NCBI GenBank assembly: GCA_027082955.1
Contig: JALWTA010000037.1
Coordinates: forward strand, 1 to 42,901
Direction of reading: 5' to 3'
DNA: 42,901 nucleotides
Source: Sulfurovum sp.
GTDB lineage: Bacteria > Campylobacterota > Campylobacteria > Campylobacterales > Sulfurovaceae
The notes beneath the pieces are model-generated. The model was not told the origin of the DNA, made no database searches, and worked only from the letters and a program-made list of their open reading frames with translations. This document shows positions 16,934 through 24,930 of this stretch, piece by piece; position 1 is the first letter of the stretch, and every line of letters begins with the position of its first letter. Both the position numbers and the translations under genes were made by a program.

Positions 16934-18045
16934 ACCCCTATGCTACCGCCTTGCCGCTTTTGCTAAGTGCTTTTTATTTTTTCTATTTTGCTCTGGTCGG
17001 TGTCTATGTGATCTTTTTACCCAAAGTGCTGCTTGAGGTCGGATATACTGCGACACAAGTGGGTATTATCTATGCCGCTGCCCCGTTTATGCGGTTTCTT
17101 CTGCCCTTTTTCTTTCGAAAATTCGTTTCACTGACACCCAAAATCTATCTACTCGCTCTTTTTTTAACACTTATTGCGACACTGCTCTTTTGGGAAACCG
17201 TTAATCGCTTCTATCTTTATCTGGGGACCAACCTGCTTTTTGGCGGAGCAATGGGGGTAACACTCCCCTATGTGGAGACCATAGCACTGGCAACACTTTC
17301 CAAAGAGCGGTACGGCAAAGTACGTCTTTGGGGCTCTCTTGGGTTCATGGGGATTGCACTGTGGCTGGGCAAGGTGCTCTCCTCTCCGCAAGAGGCACTC
17401 TACTATCTCTCAGCAATGACATTTCTAACCATGATATCTGGCATGATGGTCATTCGTTACGACAGCACAGCACATGCATCAGCACAGGATGATGCCTCCT
17501 TCTCTTTAACACGATACTGGGCATTTTGGATCTCTGTCTTTTTAATGCAGGTTGGCTTTGGCGGTTTCTACAACTTTTTTACCATTTATGAAACAGCACA
17601 CGGTATCTCCCTGGAAATGACAAGCTGGATGTGGAGCTTCGGTGTTATCTGCGAAATTGTTATGCTCTACTTTCAAGCGCCGCTGCTCCAAAAAAACCTT
17701 CTTGTCATTTTACAGTTTGCCACACTGGTCACGGCATTGCGCTGGCTGATACTCTATCTCTTCCCTGACTCTGTGCCGCTGACCTTCGCTTCACAATCGC
17801 TGCATGCTGTCAGCTTCGCTCTATATCATACTGCCGCAATCACATACGTTTTCTCGCTTTACACGCAAAAGAAACTTGCGCAGCAATTCTTTTTGGGGAT
17901 TGCATTTGGTTTGGGCGGTTCCGTAGGTGCTGTGCTTTCCGGGAAACTCTACGGAGAGTACCTCTTCCTTATCGAATCGGCCATTACGCTTGCTGCTTTC
18001 ATCGCGCTTTACATACATGCTCAACGAAAAAAGGAAAAACAATGA
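16930..18045 (+). CDS. MFS transporter, HcaT/MFS_1-like type
   Basis: A 371-residue transporter with about twelve hydrophobic segments. YFFYFALVGVYVIFLP at the N-terminus and GKVRLWGSLGFMG at about 135-147 are typical of the MFS_1-like branch that includes HcaT and nucleoside permeases. Substrate cannot be inferred. The ATG overlaps the end of the RDD gene and its stop overlaps mobA by four bases, so the three are translated together. Confidence 0.85.
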   Translation: MNPYATALPLLLSAFYFFYFALVGVYVIFLPKVLLEVGYTATQVGIIYAAAPFMRFLLPFFFRKFVSLTPKIYLLALFLTLIATLLFWETVNRFYLYLGTNLLFGGAMGVTLPYVETIALATLSKERYGKVRLWGSLGFMGIALWLGKVLSSPQEALYYLSAMTFLTMISGMMVIRYDSTAHASAQDDASFSLTRYWAFWISVFLMQVGFGGFYNFFTIYETAHGISLEMTSWMWSFGVICEIVMLYFQAPLLQKNLLVILQFATLVTALRWLILYLFPDSVPLTFASQSLHAVSFALYHTAAITYVFSLYTQKKLAQQFFLGIAFGLGGSVGAVLSGKLYGEYLFLIESAITLAAFIALYIHAQRKKEKQ

Positions 18046-18611
18046 AACATAAGATACCCGCGGTCATATTCGCCGGAGGGAAAAGCTCCCGTATGGGAAA
18101 AGATAAAGCGCTGCTGCCGTTTGGTACACACGCCTCATTGACAGCCTACCAGTATTTCAGGCTCGAACAGATTTTTGATACCGTATATGTCAGCAGCAAA
18201 ACAAAAGATTTTGGGTTTGATGCACCAATCATCAGCGATCTGTACCCAGACTACTCCCCTATGGCAGGGCTTGTATCTGTTTTTGAGTCGCTCGATGCAG
18301 AAAGATGTTTTATTCTCAGTGTTGACGCACCATTCGTCACCGAAGAGATCATCGCTGCCCTGATGACCGCAGATACCGACTGTGATGCCGTTATCGCACG
18401 AAGTCACGGAAAAGTGCAGCCGCTTTGCGGTATATACAGCCGCTCCATTCTGCCAAGAGCAAAAACAGCACTGCAGCAAGGACTTCATAAAATGGGCATT
18501 CTTCTTGCAGAGTCACATACGGTCTATGTTGATTTTGACGAGGAAGATGCGTTTATCAACATCAACCGCCCTGACGAATACAAAAAAGCGCTACGCCTTC
18601 TTGAAGTGTAG
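18042..18611 (+). CDS. mobA: Molybdenum cofactor guanylyltransferase MobA
   Basis: A 189-residue nucleotidyltransferase that adds GMP to molybdopterin to give the guanine dinucleotide cofactor used by DMSO-reductase family enzymes. The GTP-binding N-terminal signature is AVIFAGGKSSRMGKDKALLPFG (about residues 7-28), with the acidic SVDAPFV motif at about 94-100 and the later QPLCGIYSR. The start overlaps the transporter's stop (ATGA). Its stop overlaps the LysR gene tail to tail by 21 bases. Confidence 0.93.
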   Translation: MKHKIPAVIFAGGKSSRMGKDKALLPFGTHASLTAYQYFRLEQIFDTVYVSSKTKDFGFDAPIISDLYPDYSPMAGLVSVFESLDAERCFILSVDAPFVTEEIIAALMTADTDCDAVIARSHGKVQPLCGIYSRSILPRAKTALQQGLHKMGILLAESHTVYVDFDEEDAFININRPDEYKKALRLLEV

Positions 18612-19508
18612 GCTCACCCCGTTTTCAAGCATCTGTATCATCAGCTTTTTAGAGAAAAAGATAAACTTTTCAAAAAGCGTGCTGTGATACTTGTCTTTAT
18701 GATATATCATCAGGAAATCACGCTTACACTCAAAATTTTTAACCGGAACACGGTAGAGTTTCTCGTCTGCCAGCTCATTTTCGACAGATATCTTTGAAAT
18801 ACAGGTAAGACACTCGCGATTCATCAGAATACTCTTAATAGACTCAGTATGTCCAAGCTCAAAGAAGATATTCAGATCATCCACCTTCTCTTTAATGTAG
18901 TTAAGGAACACCTCGCGTGTACCGGAACCTTTTTCCCGCAGTACCCACCGTTTCTCTGCCAATTCATCGATATAGCATGGTTTTGCAAACGGTTTGTGGG
19001 AGGTTACAATAATCAGCTCATCAACCCCGATCTTCTCTTTGATAATATCGGATCCGCCAACGAAACCTTCTACAAAACCGACATCGATCTGTCCATTCTG
19101 TATCATCTCGGTGATCTCTTTGGTGTTTCCTTCTTTAAGTGTGATCTTCACATCAGGATAAGAGCTCATATAACTGCAAATAATCGAAGGCATCAAGTAG
19201 TCAACGATCGTCGTACTCGCCCCAACCCTGATCATTCCCTTGTTTTCCGAGTTCTGAAACTCATACTCTATATCCGACAGCCTCTTGAACAGTGGATCGA
19301 TCTCTTTGTAAAATGCCCTTCCCACCTCATTGAGTACCAATTTTTTATTGATACGGTCAAAGACCGGACGCCCCAGAATATTTTCAAGCTCTTTAATAGA
19401 CATGGAAATGGCGGACTGACTGAGGTTCATGGACTTGGCAACATTGGTCAAATGTCCAGACTCCACAACATTGAGAAATATCTCCATTTGTCTGAGGGTT
19501 AGCTTCAT
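18591..19508 (-). CDS. LysR family transcriptional regulator (YeiE-like by context)
   Basis: A 305-residue LysR regulator. The winged helix-turn-helix spans about residues 2-60 (LRQMEIFLNVVESGHLTNVAKSMNLSQSAISMSIKELE is the usual pattern), then a periplasmic-binding-protein-like effector domain from about 90 to 290. It is divergent from a YeiH-family exporter, as YeiE is beside YeiH in enterobacteria, and probably controls it. The ribosome site is weak. A LysR box overlaps its own -10 (TATAAT at 19573-19568 on the minus strand), which suggests self-repression. Confidence 0.88.
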   Translation of the reverse strand: MKLTLRQMEIFLNVVESGHLTNVAKSMNLSQSAISMSIKELENILGRPVFDRINKKLVLNEVGRAFYKEIDPLFKRLSDIEYEFQNSENKGMIRVGASTTIVDYLMPSIICSYMSSYPDVKITLKEGNTKEITEMIQNGQIDVGFVEGFVGGSDIIKEKIGVDELIIVTSHKPFAKPCYIDELAEKRWVLREKGSGTREVFLNYIKEKVDDLNIFFELGHTESIKSILMNRECLTCISKISVENELADEKLYRVPVKNFECKRDFLMIYHKDKYHSTLFEKFIFFSKKLMIQMLENGVSLHFKKA

Positions 19509-19554
19509 AGTTCACTCACTTTTATTCGAAAAAATTTATTATGGCTGACGATAA

Positions 19555-19579
19555 TTTTGATTTTACTATTATATCAAAA
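19555..19579. promoter_or_regulatory. LysR-type binding box between lysR and the YeiH-family gene
   Basis: TTTTGAT, 11 bases, ATCAAAA: a perfect seven-base inverted repeat containing the T-N11-A core that LysR proteins bind. It overlaps the minus-strand -10 of the regulator (19568-19573) and lies just upstream of TACAAT (19586-19591), a candidate -10 for the exporter gene. Confidence 0.75.
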
Positions 19580-19585
19580 ATATGG

Positions 19586-19591
19586 TACAAT
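19586..19591 (+). promoter_or_regulatory. -10 box of the YeiH-family gene
   Basis: TACAAT, 53 bases before the start codon. The LysR box occupies its -35 region, fitting activator-dependent transcription. Confidence 0.45.
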
Positions 19592-19643
19592 TCCAAAAAT
19601 TTTATCAGTTTTTTTTAATAAATCCAACTTATGAGGTAAGAAT

Positions 19644-20711
19644 ATGGCATTTTCTCCAGAAAATCGCAAGGGTACACTCAGCGGTATCCTTTTTGTTGCA
19701 ATCTTTGCAGCAGGTGCAACCTACATTGCAGGGCTCGGTCCTGTCAAAGCGTTGGGGCTTTCTCCCCTGGTCATCGGTATCGTTATGGGTATATTCTATG
19801 CCAATACACTGCATAACAAGATGCCTGTCGAGTGGCAAAGCGGTATTACCTTCTCCGCAAAGAAGATCCTTCGTTTTGCCATCGTACTGTATGGTTTCCG
19901 TCTTACATTCCAGGAGATCATTGCGGTTGGTCCTGACGGGTTCCTCGTCTCTCTGACCATGCTGACGAGCACATTGATACTCGGTTCCATTCTGGGATAC
20001 AAAGTCTTCGGCATGGAAAAAGACACTTCCATCCTCACCGCTTCAGGTGCAGCCGTCTGTGGTGCCGCTGCGGTACTGGCAACAGAACCGGTACTCAAAT
20101 CAGAAGAGTACAAAGCTGCTATCGCCGTCTCTATGGTCGTACTTTTTGGTACCATTTCTATGTTCCTCTACCCTATTCTCTATACGGGTATCATTGAACA
20201 TGCAACAGGTTTCCTGCATATGACCGCACGTGAATTTGGTATCTACACCGGCGGTACCATCCACGAAGTGGCACAGGTTGTCGCCGTTCCAGCTTCCGTT
20301 CCCGGTTCTCCAAAAGAGATGGCAGATGCTGCCGTTATCGTTAAAATGACCCGTGTCATTCTCATTGCACCAATGCTTATTGTGCTTGGGCTCTATCTTG
20401 CATGGGATGCCAAGCGTACAGGCGGAGAACACAGCGGTAAGACAAAACTGGTTATTCCATGGTTTGCAGTTTACTTCATTATGGTAGCCGGATTCAACTC
20501 ACTGCACCTGCTGCCTGAGACACTGGTACACACCATCAACCAGATCGATACCTTTCTGCTGACCATGGCAATGACCGCACTGGGAATGGGTACGATCTTC
20601 AGCAAGTTCAAAGGGCTCGGTCTTGCGCCGCTATACACCGCACTGGGTATGTTCGCATGGCTGGTCATCGGCGGATTTGTTGTCACTAAATTCATTGTAG
20701 AGGTACTCTAA
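19644..20711 (+). CDS. YeiH/UPF0324 family putative sulfate exporter
   Basis: A 355-residue integral membrane protein of the YeiH (UPF0324) family with about ten hydrophobic segments. Family signatures include GIVMGIFYANTL, KKILRFAIVLYGFRLT and the central GGTIHEVAQVVA segment. The family is annotated as putative sulfate exporters on limited evidence. GAGGTAAG precedes the start. In a sulfur-oxidising host, removal of sulfate or sulfite would make sense, but that is inference. The gene is divergent from a LysR regulator and ends before a 10-base-stem hairpin. Confidence 0.9.
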   Translation: MAFSPENRKGTLSGILFVAIFAAGATYIAGLGPVKALGLSPLVIGIVMGIFYANTLHNKMPVEWQSGITFSAKKILRFAIVLYGFRLTFQEIIAVGPDGFLVSLTMLTSTLILGSILGYKVFGMEKDTSILTASGAAVCGAAAVLATEPVLKSEEYKAAIAVSMVVLFGTISMFLYPILYTGIIEHATGFLHMTAREFGIYTGGTIHEVAQVVAVPASVPGSPKEMADAAVIVKMTRVILIAPMLIVLGLYLAWDAKRTGGEHSGKTKLVIPWFAVYFIMVAGFNSLHLLPETLVHTINQIDTFLLTMAMTALGMGTIFSKFKGLGLAPLYTALGMFAWLVIGGFVVTKFIVEVL

Positions 20712-20727
20712 ACTCCTCGTTTCTCTT

Positions 20728-20750
20728 GCTCCAACGCTCTGCGTTGGAGC
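20728..20750. repeat. Strong hairpin between convergent genes
   Basis: A perfect ten-base stem (GCTCCAACGC / GCGTTGGAGC) with a three-base loop, 17 bases after the exporter stop. No U-run follows on either strand, so it is not a standard intrinsic terminator. Its form recalls REP palindromes. The rest of 20712-20923 shows nothing else I can identify. Confidence 0.6.
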
Positions 20751-20923
20751 GCACACTCACCTCTTTTCGGTCATAATTCATATATACTCTCCCGCAATGC
20801 TGACTATCTTTCACTGTTGGCACGTAAGCAATAACAGATGATTACACTTTTGTGTTGCTCTGGACCTGTTTTATATCTGCAGGATACACAACGAGTAGGA
20901 CTTACTGCTACATAAAGTCCTTT

Positions 20924-22021
20924 TCAAGAAAAACGATATATACAATTTCGACCGGACTGCTTAGCCTTGTATAGTGCTTGATCTGCTTTTTTGAAGAGCG
21001 TTGAAACATCACTATTTGCCTCTGAAACTGCAATACCTATGCTTATCGTACACACAAACTGCTCTTCATCCACTACATCAATGTTCATCTCTTCGGCTGA
21101 TGAACGCAACTGTTCTGCAAGTTTCAAAGAAGCCTCTCTATCCGTATCTGGCAAAAGTATGCCAAATTCCTCTCCGCCAATACGCGCTACGATACCTGCG
21201 GCTCCTACCTCCTTGGCAAAAAGTGCAGAGAGCGATTTTATCACCTCATCTCCAACAGGATGTCCATATTGATCGTTAATTGATTTAAATCTATCGATAT
21301 CTGCAATCAGAAGTCCCAGTGATGTCCCTGATGCTTTTGCATGCTCCAAAAGATTGTGAAATGTCTCCATAAAATATCTTCTGTTATAAAGTCCACTAAG
21401 CATATCGGTATAGGAAAGACGCTCAAGTGATTTTTCCATCTCATATCGATGACGATAATTTCGGGCATAAAAGTACTGTATAATAATCGCTATCGACGCA
21501 GCTGGCCAAATCAGTACAGCATAGTTTGCCTGCTGAAAACCATTGACAAAACCTGCCTCTGCAAAGAGCTGAGGGAAAGCAGCGACAATCATAATGCTGA
21601 TGATATTGATCCAAAGAGGAAAAGCCTGAAATGCAATAGGCGGCAGAAGCATGTAGAACATAAATCCGGCGATACCATATATCATACCCTTCTCAAGATG
21701 TGTCAAAATGAGAAGATAGTCTACCAGAGTAAGCAGTGTGAAAAATAGTGCAAGCCAGCCAAGCATATAAGGGTTCTTCCACTTTCTCAGCAATACATAT
21801 TCTATAAGAAGAATGAGAAAAAAACACCGAAATCCTATCGTCTCTTTAGCGCCTACAGGATCGGTAATATAGTCCCATATCCAAAGTATAACACCAAGAA
21901 AAGCACCAAAAAGAAAAACATTTGCGGTAAAAAGACGATGGTCTTTGAATTTTTTGTATATAAGCCCTTTTGATTCATCTATTTTCAAACTATGCCACCA
22001 TCTGTTCAAGACAACAAACAT
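20924..22021 (-). CDS. Membrane-bound diguanylate cyclase (GGDEF)
   Basis: A 365-residue protein. The N-terminal 195 residues hold about five to six hydrophobic segments of no named sensor family. After a linker helix, the GGDEF domain (about 200-363) begins at LSYTDMLSGLYNRRYF and has the active-site GGEEF intact, so cyclic di-GMP synthesis is expected. The inhibitory I-site RxxD that normally lies five residues before GGEEF is absent (the place reads Gly-Ala-Ala-Gly), so product feedback of that kind is unlikely. A good AGGAGG precedes the start. It stands alone. Confidence 0.92.
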   Translation of the reverse strand: MFVVLNRWWHSLKIDESKGLIYKKFKDHRLFTANVFLFGAFLGVILWIWDYITDPVGAKETIGFRCFFLILLIEYVLLRKWKNPYMLGWLALFFTLLTLVDYLLILTHLEKGMIYGIAGFMFYMLLPPIAFQAFPLWINIISIMIVAAFPQLFAEAGFVNGFQQANYAVLIWPAASIAIIIQYFYARNYRHRYEMEKSLERLSYTDMLSGLYNRRYFMETFHNLLEHAKASGTSLGLLIADIDRFKSINDQYGHPVGDEVIKSLSALFAKEVGAAGIVARIGGEEFGILLPDTDREASLKLAEQLRSSAEEMNIDVVDEEQFVCTISIGIAVSEANSDVSTLFKKADQALYKAKQSGRNCIYRFS

Positions 22022-22169
22022 ATCTACTCTCCTTCTTCCTTTAATTATAACACATAGAAGAAGCTAAACCGCAGACCAATAGAAAGTGTTTGGAGTTAAA
22101 ATAAAATGCAACGGCTTAAATGAGAAGTGAAATATACCGATGATTTGAATGGGTGTTATGTTTTTAAAG

Positions 22170-22245
22170 TGGTGGCCACGAATGGACTCGAACCATCGAC
22201 CACTACCATGTCAAGGTAGTGCTCTACCAACTGAGCTACGCGACC
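22170..22245 (-). tRNA. tRNA-Val (anticodon GAC)
   Basis: A 76-base cloverleaf on the minus strand. Acceptor stem GGTCGCG pairs with CGTGGCC (one G-U at each of two positions), the D-arm is GCTC/GAGC, the anticodon stem is CTACC/GGTAG around TTGACAT giving anticodon GAC, the T-arm carries TTCGAGT, and the 3' end is A-CCA, encoded. A TATAAT on the minus strand at 22270-22265 is a plausible -10 for it. It reads GUC and GUU codons. Confidence 0.95.
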
Positions 22246-22337
22246 ACATATTTTGTAGGTGGGAATTATATATGAAAGAAGCTTAATAAACGACATAGAG
22301 GCAGGATTACCAAAGCAAAAAAGGTTTTTTGACGCTA

Positions 22338-22367
22338 TTGACATTTCAAACGACTCTCTGCTATAAT
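22338..22367 (+). promoter_or_regulatory. Sigma-70 promoter of the toxin-antitoxin operon
   Basis: TTGACA (22338-22343), 18-base spacer, TATAAT (22362-22367). Both boxes are perfect. Transcription would start near 22374, at the edge of the palindrome that follows. Confidence 0.8.
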
Positions 22368-22375
22368 GCAAAAAA

Positions 22376-22390
22376 GTGCCAAAATGGCAC
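22376..22390. promoter_or_regulatory. Operator-like palindrome of the toxin-antitoxin operon
   Basis: GTGCC-AAAAT-GGCAC, a perfect five-base inverted repeat just downstream of the -10 box and 17 bases before the antitoxin start. This is where a ribbon-helix-helix antitoxin is expected to bind and repress its own operon. Confidence 0.65.
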
Positions 22391-22406
22391 AGATAAAAGG
22401 ATTTTG

Positions 22407-22676
22407 ATGACTACAAAAACTCCTCGCATTACGGCTCGTGTAGATGTAGATACCCAGGAGCTTCTGTCAAAAGCAGCCGCTGTTTCAGGCATATCGAGTA
22501 TCAATGCTTTTGTATTGAACGCTGCGATAGAAAAAGCGAAAAAGATTATGCAAAAAGAGCACACACTAAAGCTCAGTGCCAGAGATGCCATGCTTTTTGT
22601 AGATGCACTGGATGCACCACAGGTCAATCCAAGATTAAAACAAGCTGTCAAAAACTATGAGACCAAAACACAATGA
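22407..22676 (+). CDS. DUF1778 (TacA-type) antitoxin
   Basis: An 89-residue antitoxin of the DUF1778 family. The N-terminal ribbon-helix-helix (about residues 5-48: RITARVDVDTQELLSKAA, then SSINAFVLNAAIEKA) binds DNA; the C-terminal part with LSARDAMLFVDALDAP is the segment that usually caps the toxin. The ATG at 22407 has AAGGA upstream; the frame opens further up, across the promoter, so the long form is not credible. It overlaps the GNAT toxin by four bases, the standard arrangement. Confidence 0.9.
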   Translation: MTTKTPRITARVDVDTQELLSKAAAVSGISSINAFVLNAAIEKAKKIMQKEHTLKLSARDAMLFVDALDAPQVNPRLKQAVKNYETKTQ

Positions 22677-23164
22677 GAAGCGTCGTCCTTGACAGAAAGA
22701 GGCATGACAGAAAATCTTTTGATTGCGGGGTGAAAGCACTTAACAACTACTTGCAACTGATGGCAGGTCAACATGCAAGCAGAGACAATACCCGAACATT
22801 TGTTTTGGAAGATGACAACAATCCAAGCGTGATCATAGGCTACTATACGCTGACGATGATAAGCATAGACCTAACAGCACTCCCCGCAGACTTGCAGAAA
22901 AAACACCACAATGTACATTCAGCCGGTCTCATAGCACGTCTGGCAGTAGATAAAAAATATAAAGGGAAAGGGTTTGGAGAGTGGCTGCTTGTGGATGCAT
23001 TGAAAAAATTGCTGCATGCCAGTGACAGTGTGGCTTTTCCTTTTATTGTCGTTGATGCCAAGGACGGGGCGGTTGATTTTTACAAAAAATTTGGTTTTGT
23101 GCCTTTTCTTGATGCAAAGCATAGACTGTTTATCACAGTTGACAGCGTAAGAAAGGGATTTTAG
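22673..23164 (+). CDS. GNAT-family toxin (TacT-type)
   Basis: A 163-residue acetyltransferase toxin. In characterised pairs, TacT-type enzymes acetylate the amino acid on charged tRNA and stop translation. Expected features are present: the RHDRKSFDCGVKALNNYL segment near the start, GYYTLTM, the acetyl-CoA loop in LAVDKKYKGKGFGEWLL (about 100-116), and the late VVDAKDGAVDFYKKFGF with the conserved Tyr. It appears intact. The ATG overlaps the antitoxin stop. Confidence 0.9.
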   Translation: MRSVVLDRKRHDRKSFDCGVKALNNYLQLMAGQHASRDNTRTFVLEDDNNPSVIIGYYTLTMISIDLTALPADLQKKHHNVHSAGLIARLAVDKKYKGKGFGEWLLVDALKKLLHASDSVAFPFIVVDAKDGAVDFYKKFGFVPFLDAKHRLFITVDSVRKGF

Positions 23165-23311
23165 TGTTTACTTGTTCTCTGTGCTTGGAACGGGAGCAAA
23201 GAATTGTTATTGTCACCTCCCCTATGCTTGTGCTCCAATTTGAAAAAGGGCATCACTTATGCTCATGTACAGCAATGCCCTGCCTATTCATCGATTTTAC
23301 GACTTAGCGTA

Positions 23312-24820
23312 TCAATCACCGATCCGTTTAAAGGTCTCACCGAATCCTTCAAAACCACTGACCGTCCCGTCCGGTTCAATTTTGAATTTTAGAAATTCAC
23401 GGGTAGCCGGGAGGTACTCCGTAACAAAAGTGTCCAAATGCCAATGGCTTAGCGGTAGGTTATGCCGAGATGAGACCAGATGCAGCGTATTGCCAGAACG
23501 GGTAATCGTAAGTTTTCCGATTGCCGGGCTTTCATACCGTCCTGTGTAACGATCCAGCGGCAAGCTCGGTTTAGTCGATGGCAGCCGTTTCTTCTGCAAC
23601 ACTTGCCATTGAGCCTCCTGCTGTTTGTGGCGTTTTTCGTAAAGATCAAAGACCTTACCGTTCCAGTCAATGCGGGCATTGGCAGGGCGGTTGTCCATGA
23701 CTTCCCAGAGCAATGCGTGGCGCAACTCAGCGCTGCTGAGATTGATGAGTGCGACCACTCCTCTACCCTGTTCGCGATCCAGTCCGATAATAGCACTGAA
23801 ACCGGTCAAGCTGCCGGTGTGGTAATCGATTTGACGTCCTTGAAAATCCTCTTGGAACCAACCCAGACCGTAGCTTGTCCAGTGGGGCTTGGTAAGTTCT
23901 GCGGTAGGGTGAAAATCGGCGCGAGCGATCAGCATTTGAGGGGTAAATATCGTCTTGAAGCTTTTTTTGGAAAGCAGACGCTTGCCGTTTGCGGTCACTC
24001 CGCCACGCAACATAAACTGTGCCCACAACGCAAGATCATGTACGTTTGACCATACTGAGCCTGATGAGTCGACAAAATCATCGGGCAAATCCCAATCTGC
24101 CTTGTGAAGTTTTCCATTTAGGTAGTAATAGGGCGTGACACGGGAATATCCTTTTGGAATTTCACCGCGATAGCCAAAGGTTTCATTCATTCCGATAGGA
24201 TGCCACAGATGTTCACGCAAAAAGTGATCCCAACGCTGACCGCTGACACGCTGGATGATTTCTCCCAGCATACCATACATGGTGTTGTTGTAGATAAAAC
24301 GCGAACGCAGCCCGGCTTGTGGTTTGACCCATGCAAGGTGCTTAAACTGCTCTTTCAGCGGCATGGCGTAAAAATAAGACCAGAAGTCCGTACGCGGCAG
24401 ACCGGTACGGTGGGTCATAAGGTCACGTACTGTGACCTGCTCAGTAAGCATAGGATTGCTAAAATGCACTTCCGGCAGGTATTTTGAAACTGGGTCATCA
24501 AGGGAAAGCTTACCCTCGTCCACCAATATCATCACTCCGGCATCGACCATGTTCTTGGTGTCAGAACAGATGGCAAACAGAGTATGCTCGTCTACAGGCT
24601 TGCCATTGAGAGTAGCGGTCTTTCCAAAGCCCTGCATGAACAGAGTCTTCTCCTTGGAGACCACCCCCACCGCCATGCCCGGCACATGCCACAGATCCAT
24701 GCCGCGTTTGACGAATCCGGACAGATCCTTGGGTAAGGGCTGTGCAGCCACAGCCAAACTGGAGATGAAAAGCAAAAAGAGTACGAGCAGATGCCGCACA
24801 TAGCGAAAGAAAGTGTACAT
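23312..24820 (-). CDS. Secreted serine hydrolase, beta-lactamase/class C PBP-like
   Basis: A 502-residue exported protein. A signal peptide covers about 1-26, ending AVAA. The beta-lactamase fold follows with the catalytic Ser-x-x-Lys (SDTK) at 86-89, the Tyr-Asn-Asn motif at 177-179 and His-Thr-Gly at 334-336, so the active site looks complete. A C-terminal domain of about 100 residues (from about 395) resembles DUF3471-type lids. Such proteins include D,D-peptidases, esterases and PbpE-like enzymes; actual substrate unknown and antibiotic hydrolysis should not be assumed. It has its own promoter and no operon partner. Confidence 0.88.
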   Translation of the reverse strand: MYTFFRYVRHLLVLFLLFISSLAVAAQPLPKDLSGFVKRGMDLWHVPGMAVGVVSKEKTLFMQGFGKTATLNGKPVDEHTLFAICSDTKNMVDAGVMILVDEGKLSLDDPVSKYLPEVHFSNPMLTEQVTVRDLMTHRTGLPRTDFWSYFYAMPLKEQFKHLAWVKPQAGLRSRFIYNNTMYGMLGEIIQRVSGQRWDHFLREHLWHPIGMNETFGYRGEIPKGYSRVTPYYYLNGKLHKADWDLPDDFVDSSGSVWSNVHDLALWAQFMLRGGVTANGKRLLSKKSFKTIFTPQMLIARADFHPTAELTKPHWTSYGLGWFQEDFQGRQIDYHTGSLTGFSAIIGLDREQGRGVVALINLSSAELRHALLWEVMDNRPANARIDWNGKVFDLYEKRHKQQEAQWQVLQKKRLPSTKPSLPLDRYTGRYESPAIGKLTITRSGNTLHLVSSRHNLPLSHWHLDTFVTEYLPATREFLKFKIEPDGTVSGFEGFGETFKRIGD

Positions 24821-24851
24821 TGACTGACTCCTGAGTATGATGTTTTACGGA

Positions 24852-24869
24852 ACAGACTTTTCTGTCTGT
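24852..24869. promoter_or_regulatory. Inverted repeat at the hydrolase start site
   Basis: ACAGAC-TTTTCT-GTCTGT, six-base arms, directly downstream of the -10 of the hydrolase promoter and over the likely start point. Position suits an operator or a 5' hairpin; no regulator gene is adjacent. Confidence 0.4.
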
Positions 24870-24870
24870 C

Positions 24871-24899
24871 ATTGTATCACCTTCAAATTATGAAGTCAA
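24871..24899 (-). promoter_or_regulatory. Sigma-70 promoter of the serine hydrolase gene
   Basis: On the minus strand TTGACT (24899-24894), 17 bases, TACAAT (24876-24871). Start would fall near 24864. The gene's ATG at 24820 has AGGAG seven bases upstream. Confidence 0.7.
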
Positions 24900-24930
24900 A
24901 CTACACAAAATCCCCAAATAAAAAAAGAGG

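Noticed and set aside
20728-20750. Hairpin after the YeiH-family gene considered as an intrinsic terminator
   Set aside because: The stem is strong but neither side has a U-run; it is listed as a repeat-like hairpin instead.
23175-23205. Possible REP remnant (CTTGGAACGGGAGC) downstream of the GNAT toxin
   Set aside because: It resembles REP flanks only loosely and has no pairing arm nearby.
23312-24820. Serine hydrolase considered as an antibiotic-resistance beta-lactamase
   Set aside because: The motifs fit the broad class C/esterase group with an extra C-terminal domain; nothing points to antibiotic hydrolysis.
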